32,346 bases of DNA, taken from the NCBI RefSeq assembly GCF_031082405.1, contig NZ_JAVHJU010000036.1:439841-472186 (forward strand). Direction: 5' to 3'. Positions 1 to 7,375 of this stretch are shown here, piece after piece. The notes under the pieces are model-generated. The model made no database searches, had not been told where the DNA came from, and saw only the letters and a program-made list of their open reading frames with translations. This DNA comes from Amycolatopsis sp. A133 (GTDB lineage Bacteria; Actinomycetota; Actinomycetes; Mycobacteriales; Pseudonocardiaceae). Every line of letters begins with the position of its first letter. Position 1 is the stretch's first letter. The translations under genes were made by a program, and so were the position numbers.

Positions 1-47
1 CCCCCCCCCCCCCCCTGGGGGCGGGCGGCCCCCCCCCCCCCCCCCCC
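1..47. repeat. Two long poly-C tracts around a G-rich island
   Basis: Positions 1-15 are all C, 17-28 are mostly G with two C, and 29-47 are 19 consecutive C. On the minus strand this gives two long G runs, which can in principle form quadruplex structures, and the C-rich strand could form an i-motif. No gene lies here. Homopolymers of this length are rare in coding actinobacterial DNA and are a common place for sequencing or assembly error, so exact lengths should be treated as uncertain. The tract lies just downstream of the minus-strand gene ending at 94. Confidence 0.7.
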
Positions 48-95
48 GCCACATTGGGTGCGCTGGACGCAACCAACGCCACATTGGGGCGTTTT
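47..95. repeat. CGCCACATTGGG direct repeat with a small hairpin
   Basis: CGCCACATTGGG occurs at 47-58 and again at 77-88. The second copy forms a short hairpin, AACGCC (75-80) pairing with GGCGTT (88-93), followed by T residues on the plus strand. It overlaps the stop codon of the minus-strand gene at 94-96. It may act as a terminator or be a degenerate member of an interspersed repeat family; the sequence alone does not decide. Confidence 0.55.
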
Positions 96-861
96 AGTCC
101 TGCGGGACCCAGTTCGGCTTGCGCTTCTGGGCGAAGGCCAGGATGCCCTCCTGGCCTTCCTCACTGGCGAAGAACTTCGCGGACAGGCCGAGCATCTCCT
201 CGAAGCCCTCCGAAGGCGTCGAAGGGCGGGGACGGCTGAGCAGCGCCTTCGTCTCGGCCAGCGCCTTCGGTCCGCCCGCCGCGAGTGCCTTGACGTACCG
301 GGCGACCTCGCCGTCGAGGTCGTCGGACGCCGAGTTCAGCAGGCCGATCTCCACCGCGCGGCGCGCGTCGAACGTGTCGCCGGTCAGGAACAGCTCGTGG
401 GCCGCGCGCGGGTTCAACCGCGGGAGGACCGTCAGGGAGATTACCGCCGGGACCACGCCGATGCGGACCTCCGAAAACGCGAACGTCGCTTCCGGGACCG
501 CCACCGCGATGTCGCACGCCGCCACCATGCCGATGCCGCCGGCGCGGGCGGGGCCGGCCAGGCGGGCGACCACCGGCTTCGGGCTGGCCCACAGCTGCTC
601 GAGGATGCGGGGGAACTCGTTCACGCCCTGGTCGCCCGCGCCGGCGCCGCGGGCCTCCTTCAGGTCCATCCCCGCGCAGAACACCGGCCCGGTGTGGGTC
701 AGCACGATCACGCGCACGGCGTCGTCGGCGGCCGCGTTGGCCAGCGAATCCGAGAGTTCGCGGCGCAGCTGCGCCGACAGCGCGTTGCGGTTGTGCGGGG
801 AGTCCAGGGTGATCGTGGCGGTGCCGCCCACCACGTCGTAGTGCACCAGTTCGTCAGCCAT
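94..861 (-). CDS. Enoyl-CoA hydratase/isomerase family protein
   Basis: A 255-residue crotonase-fold protein, the usual length for the family. Members act on acyl-CoA thioesters, typically hydrating trans-2-enoyl-CoA in fatty acid, amino acid or polyketide-related metabolism. The oxyanion-hole segments are visible as CAGMDL (about residues 62-67) and RAGGIGM (about 106-112). One acidic residue of the hydratase pair is present in FSEVRIGVVPA (E131), but the second catalytic glutamate of classical hydratases is not obvious, so isomerase, hydrolase or another crotonase chemistry remains possible. The ATG at 861 begins MADELVHY at the family N-terminus; the open frame continues upstream into the next gene's region and was cut here. 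A strong terminator at 907-938 separates it from the secreted-protein gene. Substrate not predictable from context. Confidence 0.9.
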   Translation of the reverse strand: MADELVHYDVVGGTATITLDSPHNRNALSAQLRRELSDSLANAAADDAVRVIVLTHTGPVFCAGMDLKEARGAGAGDQGVNEFPRILEQLWASPKPVVARLAGPARAGGIGMVAACDIAVAVPEATFAFSEVRIGVVPAVISLTVLPRLNPRAAHELFLTGDTFDARRAVEIGLLNSASDDLDGEVARYVKALAAGGPKALAETKALLSRPRPSTPSEGFEEMLGLSAKFFASEEGQEGILAFAQKRKPNWVPQD

Positions 862-906
862 GCCCGACACCCTTGCACATCCGCCCCGCGCGGCCGGTGT
901 TACGCA

Positions 907-938
907 GGCCACCCTGCGGTGGGACCCGCAGGGTGGCC
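907..938 (-). terminator. Perfect 13-bp hairpin terminator
   Basis: GGCCACCCTGCGG (907-919) pairs perfectly with CCGCAGGGTGGCC (926-938) around a 6-nt loop. It lies 6 bases past the stop of the secreted-protein gene and upstream of the enoyl-CoA hydratase gene, so it most likely ends transcription of the former. There is no clear U-tract, as is common for actinobacterial hairpin terminators. Confidence 0.8.
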
Positions 939-944
939 CGCCGC

Positions 945-1574
945 TCAGCCGATGGTCGTCGTGGTGAAGACCGGGCTCGGGTTGGGGAAGCAGGCGGTCG
1001 GGGCGGTGAGGTCGCCGATGATGGTGCTCGCCACCGCCTTGAACGTCAGGCCGGGGTCGCGGTAGCTGGTGCCGCCCAGCCTGGTTTCGATGGTGCCCGA
1101 CTGGCCCGCGGTCAGGTGCGCGGTCACGGTGGGCAGCTCGAACGTGGCGCCGCCGGCGATCGGGCCGGGGAAGCTCAAGGTGGCGACGCCGTTCGCGACG
1201 GAGAGGGCCGGCGGGGTCGGGCCGAGGCCGGAACCGCCGGTGAGGTCCGCGCCGACGTAGGACGAGTTCGCCGGGATGGGGATCTTGAGCGCGAAGGTGT
1301 TGATGTTCTTCACCTTGTTCCCGCTGACCTCGCCGGGCACGGTGTTCGGCGCCGGATCGATGACGACGTCGAACGCGGCCCCGGGCGCCACCGTCGGCGG
1401 GGCCGTCACGTCGGCGACCTGGTCCAGCGCGACCTTCTGCGGTCCGATGATCGGGGCATCGGCCTGGCAGTCGAAGGTGACGGTGGTGGCCGCCGACGCG
1501 GGGGCGGCGAGGGCGATCGGGAGCACCGCGGCCGCGGTCAGCGCGGCGAACTGGGAGAAATGAAGAGCTTTCAT
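945..1574 (-). CDS. Small secreted protein of unknown function
   Basis: A 209-residue protein with a classical signal peptide: MKALHFSQF, then an alanine/leucine-rich core, and a probable cleavage after APASA around residue 28. The mature part is about 180 residues, rich in Gly, Pro, Thr and Val, with alternating hydrophobic/polar stretches suggesting a beta-sandwich. It has one cysteine near each end (FDCQADAP and TACFPNP), well placed for a disulfide joining the termini. The 'FDC....IIGPQ' start resembles small secreted actinobacterial proteins of the DUF6801 type, but that is a weak recollection. No catalytic motif or cell-wall anchor is seen. It appears monocistronic, with a 170-bp upstream spacer and the terminator at 907-938 downstream. 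Function unassigned. Confidence 0.8.
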   Translation of the reverse strand: MKALHFSQFAALTAAAVLPIALAAPASAATTVTFDCQADAPIIGPQKVALDQVADVTAPPTVAPGAAFDVVIDPAPNTVPGEVSGNKVKNINTFALKIPIPANSSYVGADLTGGSGLGPTPPALSVANGVATLSFPGPIAGGATFELPTVTAHLTAGQSGTIETRLGGTSYRDPGLTFKAVASTIIGDLTAPTACFPNPSPVFTTTTIG

Positions 1575-1744
1575 CTGTATCCACCTACCTGCGGTTTCAC
1601 GAGGGGAGGAAGGAAAGCTGCGCAGCCGTTCAGATAGTTACCGGCAAGTTAAGTACCACGTCAAGGATTCACCGTTCCCATGCGCCCAGGGTTGCGACGA
1701 ATGTGAATGAGACTCACCTTTCGGCGGTGTCGCCGGCCTGAAAC

Positions 1745-2482
1745 TCAGGCGTACTGCCGGAGCAGGCCGCTGACGGCGGTGGCGTACCGCGCCACAACGA
1801 CGTCCGCGACCCGCGGGTCGTCCGCCAGCGGTTCCGCGATGAACGCGTCCGCGTCTGCTTCGCGGGCCAGCCGCGCGATCCGGTCCGGGAGCAGGCCCGG
1901 CGCCAGGAACCAGGACGCCACCACCAGGTGACGCACCCCGCGGGCCCGCAGCCGGGCCGCGGCCGCCGGGATGTCGGGCTGGGTGGCGCTCGCGAACGCC
2001 TCGCTCACCGGGAGCCCGAGCCGTTCCTCCCACTGCGCGGCCAGCGAAGCGACGACGGCGTTGGCGGGCGCGTTCGACGAGCCGACCGCGCTGACCAGCA
2101 CTCCCGTTCCGCGGCGGCGGGGCGTGGCCGTCAGCCGGTCGAGGGCGACGGCCTGCAGGGCGGGGTCGGCGCCGAGCACGTCGGACGTGCGCACGACGAA
2201 GCCCGGGCAGGACGCCGTCACCGAGTCGATCAGCGCCGGCAGGTCGACCCGGGCGTGGAACGCGCTGCCCAGCAGCAGCGGCACCACGACCGCCGTCCGG
2301 TGGCCGGCCGCGTACAACGATCGCAGGACGTCCGTCACGAGCGGTGCCGACAAGTCCAGGAAGGACTCGTATACCGCGACGCCCGGTGCCTGCGCGCGCA
2401 CGACGTCGACGAGCGCCCGCACGGTCGCCGCCGAGCGGGGGTCACGGCTGCCGTGCGCGACGGCGACCAGGGGAGGCGTCAC
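1745..2482 (-). CDS. Sirohydrochlorin chelatase (CbiX/SirB family)
   Basis: A 245-residue protein with the hallmark VAHGSRDPRS near the N-terminus (His about residue 9) and a second conserved His in LLLGSAFHARVDLP. In this family these histidines bind the metal and tetrapyrrole. The length fits a two-half CbiX-type ferrochelatase, which inserts Fe2+ (or Co2+) into sirohydrochlorin. It is the last gene of the sulfate-assimilation operon and its start overlaps the end of cysN by 4 bp (2479-2482), implying translational coupling. That context favours the iron-inserting, siroheme-forming role, since the operon's sulfite reductase needs siroheme. Cobalt chelation for cobalamin cannot be excluded from the sequence. 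Confidence 0.9.
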   Translation of the reverse strand: MTPPLVAVAHGSRDPRSAATVRALVDVVRAQAPGVAVYESFLDLSAPLVTDVLRSLYAAGHRTAVVVPLLLGSAFHARVDLPALIDSVTASCPGFVVRTSDVLGADPALQAVALDRLTATPRRRGTGVLVSAVGSSNAPANAVVASLAAQWEERLGLPVSEAFASATQPDIPAAAARLRARGVRHLVVASWFLAPGLLPDRIARLAREADADAFIAEPLADDPRVADVVVARYATAVSGLLRQYA

Positions 2483-3741
2483 GAGAAGCGCTCACCCACC
2501 AGCCCCGCGGCGAGGGTGTCGCCGTCCTTCGGGTCGATCACCAGGAACGCGCCGGTGCGCGGGCTGACGCCGTAGTCGTCGACGCCGAGCTCCTGCGCCA
2601 GCCGGAGTGTGACGCTGCCGATGTCGTTGAGTTCCAGCGACGCCGGCGAGTCCACACTGGACAGTGTCTGCTCGTCGAAGCGGGCGTGCAACTCGTCCAC
2701 CAGCGCCTGCACCGTGCGGGTGCCGTGCTTGACCAGCACGCGCGCGCCCGGCTTGAGCGGCTTGGCCGACAGCCAGCAGAGTGTGCCGGTGATCTCGTCG
2801 GTGACCCGCGGCGGCGCGTCCGCGGCCGCGATCAGGTCGCCGCGGGAGATGTCGATGTCGTCGGCCAGCAGCAGTGTCACCGACGTGCCCGCGCCGGCTT
2901 CTTCGAGCGGGCCGTCCGCGGTGTCGATCCGCTCGACGCGGCTGCGGATGCCTTGGGGCAGCACGACGATCTCGTCGCCGGGACGCACCGTGCCCGCGGC
3001 GATCTGGCCCGCGTAGCCGCGGTAGTCCGGGTATTCGGCGGTGCGCGGGCGGATCACGTACTGCACCGGGAACCGCAGCGCCGAGTCGTGCGGGTCGGGC
3101 GCGACCGGCACCTCCTCCAGGTGCTCCAGCAGGCTGGGGCCGGAGTACCACGGCGTCCGCTCCGAGCGGGTCGCGACGTTGTCGCCTTCCAGCGCCGACA
3201 CCGGGATCGCGAGCACGGAACCCTGCTCGTAGCCGAGCGAGTGAGCGTGCGAGGCGAACTCCTTCGCGATCACCGTGAAGGTCGCCTCGTCGTAGCCGAC
3301 CAGGTCGATCTTGTTCACCGCCAGCACCAGCTGCGGCACGCCGAGCAGGGCCAGCACGGCCGCGTGCCGCCGGGTCTGCTCGAGCACGCCCTTGCGCGCG
3401 TCGACCAGCAGCACGGCCAGCTGCGCGGTGGACGCGCCGGTCACCGTGTTGCGCGTGTACTGCACGTGCCCCGGCGTGTCGGCGAGCACGAACGACCGCC
3501 TCGGCGTGGCGAAGTAGCGGTAGGCGACGTCGATGGTGATGCCCTGCTCGCGCTCCGAGCGCAGGCCGTCCACCAGCAGGGACAGGTCCGGTGTGGACAG
3601 TCCCTTGTCGACGGACGCGCGGGTGACGGCGTCGAGCTGGTCGGCGAGCACCGACTTCGTGTCGTACAGCAGCCGGCCGACGAGCGTCGACTTGCCGTCG
3701 TCGACGCTCCCCGCGGTGGCCAGTCGAAGCAGCGAACTCAT
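2479..3741 (-). CDS. cysN: Sulfate adenylyltransferase subunit 1 (GTPase)
   Basis: A 420-residue EF-Tu-like GTPase that with CysD makes adenosine 5'-phosphosulfate (APS) from ATP and sulfate, driven by GTP hydrolysis. The G motifs are clear: GSVDDGKST (11-19), GITID (67-71), DTPGH (88-92), NKID (143-146) and SALEG (182-186), followed by beta-barrel domains. The protein stops after these domains, so it lacks the C-terminal APS kinase found in fused CysNC. No separate cysC is present, consistent with the APS-type CysH next door. The ATG at 3741 overlaps the cysD stop (TGATG arrangement), and the stop overlaps the chelatase start. Confidence 0.96.
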   Translation of the reverse strand: MSSLLRLATAGSVDDGKSTLVGRLLYDTKSVLADQLDAVTRASVDKGLSTPDLSLLVDGLRSEREQGITIDVAYRYFATPRRSFVLADTPGHVQYTRNTVTGASTAQLAVLLVDARKGVLEQTRRHAAVLALLGVPQLVLAVNKIDLVGYDEATFTVIAKEFASHAHSLGYEQGSVLAIPVSALEGDNVATRSERTPWYSGPSLLEHLEEVPVAPDPHDSALRFPVQYVIRPRTAEYPDYRGYAGQIAAGTVRPGDEIVVLPQGIRSRVERIDTADGPLEEAGAGTSVTLLLADDIDISRGDLIAAADAPPRVTDEITGTLCWLSAKPLKPGARVLVKHGTRTVQALVDELHARFDEQTLSSVDSPASLELNDIGSVTLRLAQELGVDDYGVSPRTGAFLVIDPKDGDTLAAGLVGERFS

Positions 3742-4661
3742 CAGAAGTACCCCTCACGCTTGCGGTCTTCCATGGCCGCCTCGGACATCCGGTCGTCGGC
3801 GCGGGTCGCGCCGCGCTCGGTGAGCCGCGAGGCCGACACCTCGGCGATGACCTCTTCGACGGTGGCCGCGGTGGATTCGATCGCGCCGGTGCACGAGCCG
3901 TCGCCGACGGTCCGGTAGCGCACGGTCATTTCCCGGACCTCTTCGCCCGGCCGCGGGCCACCCCACGGGCCTTCGGCCAGCAGCATCCCGTCGCGCAGGT
4001 ACACCTCGCGCTGGTGCGCGTAGTAGATCGACGGGAGCTCCACCTTCTCGCGGGCGATGTAGTTCCAGACGTCGGCCTCGGTCCAGTTGGACAGCGGGAA
4101 GACGCGGACCTGCTCGCCCGGGCGGTGCCTGCCGTTGTAGAGGTTCCACAGCTCGGGCCGCTGGCGCCGCGGCTCCCACTGGCCGAAGGCGTTGCGGAGG
4201 CTGAAGATCCGCTCCTTCGCGCGGGCACGCTCTTCGTCACGGCGACCGCCGCCGAAGACGGCGTCGAACTTGTTCTCCGCGATGGTGTCGAGCAGCGGCG
4301 TGGTCTGCAGCGGGTTGCGCATCCCGTCGGCGCGCTCTTCCAGGCGTCCGTCGTCGATCCAGTCCTGCACCTTCGCGACGACCAGGCGCAGGCCGTGGCG
4401 CTCGACAACGCGGTCGCGGAACTCGATGACCTCGTCGAAGTTGTGCCCGGTGTCCACGTGCAGCAGCGGGAACGGGACCGGCGCCGGCCAGAACGCCTTG
4501 ATCGCCAGGTGCAGCAGCAGGGTCGAGTCCTTGCCGCCGGAGAACAGGATCACCGGACGGTCGAACTCGCCGGCTACCTCCCGGAAGATGTGGATGGCCT
4601 CGGACTCCAAAGCGGCGAGGTTGTCCTGAGCCGCGTCGGTGGCAGGTTCCAGTGTTGTCAT
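3741..4661 (-). CDS. cysD: Sulfate adenylyltransferase subunit 2
   Basis: A 306-residue N-type ATP pyrophosphatase, the adenylylating partner of CysN. The PP-loop is SGGKDS (41-46); other family signatures are LLHVDTGHNF (67-76), GGGRRDEE (137-144) and the FPLSNWTEADVW region (188-199), ending with DRKREGYF. The start at 4661 (MTTLEP) is preceded by GAGGGA at good spacing. An alternative in-frame ATG at 4682 (MSDTEGR) overlaps the cysH stop by one base but has no ribosome-binding site; it would add 7 residues. It is the fifth gene of the operon counting the zinc-ribbon gene and leader, and is coupled to cysN by a stop/start overlap at 3741. Confidence 0.95.
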   Translation of the reverse strand: MTTLEPATDAAQDNLAALESEAIHIFREVAGEFDRPVILFSGGKDSTLLLHLAIKAFWPAPVPFPLLHVDTGHNFDEVIEFRDRVVERHGLRLVVAKVQDWIDDGRLEERADGMRNPLQTTPLLDTIAENKFDAVFGGGRRDEERARAKERIFSLRNAFGQWEPRRQRPELWNLYNGRHRPGEQVRVFPLSNWTEADVWNYIAREKVELPSIYYAHQREVYLRDGMLLAEGPWGGPRPGEEVREMTVRYRTVGDGSCTGAIESTAATVEEVIAEVSASRLTERGATRADDRMSEAAMEDRKREGYF

Positions 4662-4681
4662 GCGTCCCTCGGTGTCTGACA

Positions 4682-5377
4682 TCAGCCGTGCAGTCCGCAC
4701 TCGGTCTTGCTCTGCCCCGCCCACCGGCCGCTGCGCGGGTCCTGACCCGGCGCCACGCGAGCCGTGCAGGGCGCGCAGCCGATCGACAGGTAGCCGATCG
4801 ACACCAGCGGGTTCTCGAGGATCCCGTGCTCGCGGATGTAGCCGTTGAACTCCTCGTCGGTCCACGCCGCGATCGGGTTGACCTTCACCAGGCCGTTGCG
4901 GTCGTCCCAGGTGACGATCGGGGTGTTCGCGCGGGTCGGCGCGTCCACGCGGCGGACGCCGGTGACCCACGCCGAGTACTTCGCCAGCGTCTTGCGCAGC
5001 GGCACGACCTTGCGCAGGTTGCAGCACATCGTGGCGTCGCGTTCGTGCAGCCGCGCGCCGTACTCCGCGTCCTGCTCGGCGACGCTCTGCTCGGCCTGGG
5101 CGTTGACGATCTTCACCCCGGGGTAGACCGTCTGCACGGCGTCGCGCGTGCCGATCGTCTCCGGGAAGTGGTAGCCGGTCTCCAGGAAGAGAACGTCCAC
5201 ATCGGACTTGACCTTCGTGGCGAGGTCGATCAGCACCGCGTCCTGCATGTTGGACGCGACGATGAAGTCGTCGCCGAACGTCTCGACGGTCCAGCGGAGC
5301 GCTTCTTCGGCGGTGGCGTCGGCGAGCTCCCGCGAAGCGCGCTCGGCGAGGGTCTTGTAGTCGGCGGTGGCGGTCAT
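4682..5377 (-). CDS. cysH: Assimilatory APS reductase, [4Fe-4S] type
   Basis: A 231-residue adenylyl-sulfate reductase converting APS to sulfite and AMP. It carries the paired cysteines C118-C119 (MCCNL) and C201-x2-C204 (IGCAPC) that bind a [4Fe-4S] cluster in the APS-using class and are absent from the PAPS-using E. coli type. It also has the C-terminal ECGLH (C227), the nucleophile that forms the S-sulfocysteine intermediate. With no APS kinase in the operon, direct APS reduction is strongly supported. The ATG at 5377 overlaps the zinc-ribbon gene's stop in an ATGA arrangement (5374-5377). A longer reading upstream is open only because the frame runs across the neighbour. Confidence 0.95.
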   Translation of the reverse strand: MTATADYKTLAERASRELADATAEEALRWTVETFGDDFIVASNMQDAVLIDLATKVKSDVDVLFLETGYHFPETIGTRDAVQTVYPGVKIVNAQAEQSVAEQDAEYGARLHERDATMCCNLRKVVPLRKTLAKYSAWVTGVRRVDAPTRANTPIVTWDDRNGLVKVNPIAAWTDEEFNGYIREHGILENPLVSIGYLSIGCAPCTARVAPGQDPRSGRWAGQSKTECGLHG

Positions 5378-5586
5378 CGGGAAACCTCCGGAAGGGACAG
5401 GCCGAGGAACTTGACCGAGAAAACCCGGCGACAGGCGGAACACAGCCAGCCTGCCGGCCCCTCGCCCACCACCGCCCTCAGCGGAGGCGCTTCGCGCCGC
5501 GGTGTTGTTTGAGGGTCTTCCGGCCGGAGGTCCTCGTCGCCGCAATAAGGGCAGTAGAACGGTGCCGCACGCTCATCGGAAGTCAC
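5374..5586 (-). CDS. Small zinc-ribbon protein in the sulfur operon
   Basis: A 70-residue protein starting at the GTG at 5586, which overlaps the sulfite reductase stop (GTGA, 5583-5586); its own stop overlaps the cysH ATG (ATGA, 5374-5377). This double coupling strongly supports it as a real gene. It has CPYC (about residues 12-15) and CSAC (about 49-52), a four-cysteine pattern expected to bind zinc or possibly iron. Small CxxC proteins in this position are known beside actinobacterial sulfite reductase and cysH; their role is not established, and assisting Fe-S enzymes or electron delivery is only a guess. The linker between the cysteine pairs (about residues 25-39) is encoded by a hairpin repeat (5477-5513) also found at 18019-18055, so part of the protein may derive from a repeat insertion. 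Confidence 0.85.
   Translation of the reverse strand: MTSDERAAPFYCPYCGDEDLRPEDPQTTPRREAPPLRAVVGEGPAGWLCSACRRVFSVKFLGLSLPEVSR
5477..5513. repeat. Dispersed hairpin repeat, copy 1 (inside a CDS)
   Basis: This 37-base element matches 18019-18055 at 27 positions. Both have CTCA, CGGAG, a 5-bp stem around a TTC loop, and a GTG-TG tail. The stem here is GGCGC/GCGCC; in the other copy it is GTGGC/GCCAC, so two base pairs changed in a compensatory way. The copy lies in frame within the zinc-ribbon gene. Confidence 0.65.
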
Positions 5587-7271
5587 TGGAGGGCACTTTC
5601 CTCGGCGCGCGCGGCCCACTGCGGGAACCGTTCGCCCGGCCCGCGCCCGGTGACGTAGGCGCGCACGACCCGCTCGACGTAGCCGGTCAGCTCGCCCGAA
5701 GTCACCTTGTGCCCGCGCAGTTTCCGGCCGAACCCGGCGTCGAGGCCGAGGCCGCCGCCGAGGTGCACCTGGAAGCCTTCGACCTGGTTGCCGTCGGCGT
5801 CGGTGACGATCTGGCCCTTGAGACCGATGTCCGCGGTCTGGATCCGCGCGCACGAGTTGGGGCAGCCGTTGAGGTGCACGGTGACCGGCGTGTCGAGGCC
5901 GTCCTGGAGGTCGGCGAGGGACTTCTCGAGGTCCGCGACGAGCTGCTGCGCACGGGCCTTCGTCTCGACGATGGCGAGCTTGCAGAACTCCAGCCCGGTG
6001 CAGGCCATCACGCCGCGCCGCCACGGCGACGGTTTCGTCTCCAGCCCCAGCTCGGCCAGCTCGGCCGAAAGCGCGGCGACCTGGGCCTCGGGGACGTCGA
6101 GCACGACGACCTTCTGCTGCGGGGTGAGCCGCACCCGGCCCGACCCGGCCCGCTCGGCGGCCTTGGCGACGGCGACGAGCGTGCCGCCCGACGACCGGCC
6201 GGCGATCGGGGCGGCGCCGACGTAGAACTTGCCGTCGACCTGCGGGTGCACGCCGACGTGGTCGATCGGGACGGCCGGGTCCACCGGCGGCGGGCCGTCG
6301 ATCAGCTCGCGCTTGAGGTACTCGTCCTGCAGCACCTGCCGGAACTTCTCCGCACCCCAGTCCTTGACGAGGAACTTGAGCCGGGCCCGCGAGCGCAGCC
6401 GCCGGTAGCCGTAGTCGCGGAAGATCGAGATGACGCCTTCCCAGACGTCCGGGACCTCGTCCAGCGGCACCCAGGCGCCGAGGCGCTGCCCGAGCATCGG
6501 GTTGGTGGACAGGCCCCCGCCGACCCAGACGTCGAAGCCGGGCCCGTGCTCCGGGTGGTCCACGCCGACGAAAGCGACGTCGTGGATCTCGTGCGCCACA
6601 TCGGGCTGACCGGAGATCGCGGTCTTGAACTTGCGCGGCAGGTTGGCGAACTCCGGCTTGCCGATGTAGCGGCGCTTGATCTCGTCCAGCGCCGGGGTGC
6701 CGTCGATCACCTCGTCCGCCGAGATGCCGGCGACCGGCGAGCCGAGCATGACGCGCGGGCTGTCGCCGCAGGCCTCTATCGTCGTCATGCCGGCGTTCTC
6801 GAGCTTGGCCCAGATCTTCGGCACGTCTTCGATCCGGATCCAGTGGTACTGGATGTTCTGCCGGTCGGTGATGTCGGCCGTGTCCCGCGCGTACTGCTGC
6901 GAGATCTCGCCGAGCACGGTGAGCTGGCCGGTGGTCAGCGCGCCGCCATCGAGCCGGACCCGCAGCATGAAGTAGCGGTCGTCGAGCTCTTCGGGCTCCA
7001 GTGTCGCCGTGCGGCCGCCGTCGATCCCCGGCTTGCGCTGGGTGTAGAGGCCGAACCAGCGGAACCGGCCGCGCAGGTCGCCCGGGTCGATCGCGTCGAA
7101 CCCGCGGTGGGCGTAGATGTTCTCGATGCGCGCCCGCACGTTGAGGGGGTGGTCGTCCTTCTTGGACCGCTCGTTCGGGTTCAGCGGCTCCCGGTAACCG
7201 AGCGCCCACTGCCCTTCGCCGCGCTTCTGCTTGGCACGCGCGGGGCGGGCGGGGGTTTGGGGCGTGGCCAT
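5583..7271 (-). CDS. nirA: Ferredoxin-type nitrite/sulfite reductase (siroheme)
   Basis: A 562-residue siroheme/[4Fe-4S] reductase that reduces sulfite to sulfide with six electrons, probably from ferredoxin. The cluster/siroheme ligands are C424-x5-C430 (CTGLEFC) and C470-x3-C474 (CPNSC). Tyr76 in LYTQR and Cys168 in EACGD are 92 residues apart, the same spacing as the covalently linked Tyr69/Cys161 pair reported in the Mycobacterium tuberculosis enzyme. This favours sulfite reductase over nitrite reductase, as does the cysH/cysDN context. The ATG at 7271 has a strong GGAGG (7284-7280) about 8-9 bases upstream. That site is complementary to an upstream segment, suggesting controlled translation. 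First large gene of the operon. Confidence 0.95.
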   Translation of the reverse strand: MATPQTPARPARAKQKRGEGQWALGYREPLNPNERSKKDDHPLNVRARIENIYAHRGFDAIDPGDLRGRFRWFGLYTQRKPGIDGGRTATLEPEELDDRYFMLRVRLDGGALTTGQLTVLGEISQQYARDTADITDRQNIQYHWIRIEDVPKIWAKLENAGMTTIEACGDSPRVMLGSPVAGISADEVIDGTPALDEIKRRYIGKPEFANLPRKFKTAISGQPDVAHEIHDVAFVGVDHPEHGPGFDVWVGGGLSTNPMLGQRLGAWVPLDEVPDVWEGVISIFRDYGYRRLRSRARLKFLVKDWGAEKFRQVLQDEYLKRELIDGPPPVDPAVPIDHVGVHPQVDGKFYVGAAPIAGRSSGGTLVAVAKAAERAGSGRVRLTPQQKVVVLDVPEAQVAALSAELAELGLETKPSPWRRGVMACTGLEFCKLAIVETKARAQQLVADLEKSLADLQDGLDTPVTVHLNGCPNSCARIQTADIGLKGQIVTDADGNQVEGFQVHLGGGLGLDAGFGRKLRGHKVTSGELTGYVERVVRAYVTGRGPGERFPQWAARAEESALQ

Positions 7272-7277
7272 GGCGGC

Positions 7278-7345
7278 GTCCTCCGAGAGGCTTTCGTGGC
7301 AGCGGAGGACACCGGCTCGCGGGTTTCCTCCGGCGCCGGCTGTCC
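7278..7345 (-). promoter_or_regulatory. Candidate attenuator: competing hairpins over the nirA RBS
   Basis: Reading the minus strand: CGGAGGA (7332-7326), its complement TCCTCCG (7309-7303), then CGGAGGAC containing the nirA ribosome-binding site (7285-7278). The middle segment can pair with either flank: 7 bp with the upstream one, or 8 bp with the downstream one, the latter hiding the ribosome-binding site. A further stem, 7307-7316 with 7335-7345 (10 bp, one bulged base), also engages part of the middle segment. The layout resembles an anti-sequester/sequester switch downstream of a leader peptide. Complementary purine/pyrimidine runs are common near ribosome-binding sites, so this is a hypothesis. 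Confidence 0.45.
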
Positions 7346-7375
7346 GAAATTCGTGGCAGGTGGTGGCGACGGCAG

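Noticed and set aside
94..1584. Fusion of the enoyl-CoA hydratase with an upstream 240-residue extension
   Set aside because: The extension is antisense-phase shadow of the secreted-protein gene and crosses the terminator hairpin; the hydratase fold begins at the ATG at 861.
2344..3918. Long plus-strand open frame opposite cysN and the chelatase gene
   Set aside because: The minus-strand genes have complete conserved motifs and operon overlaps; the plus frame is Arg/Val/Gln-rich low-complexity sequence.
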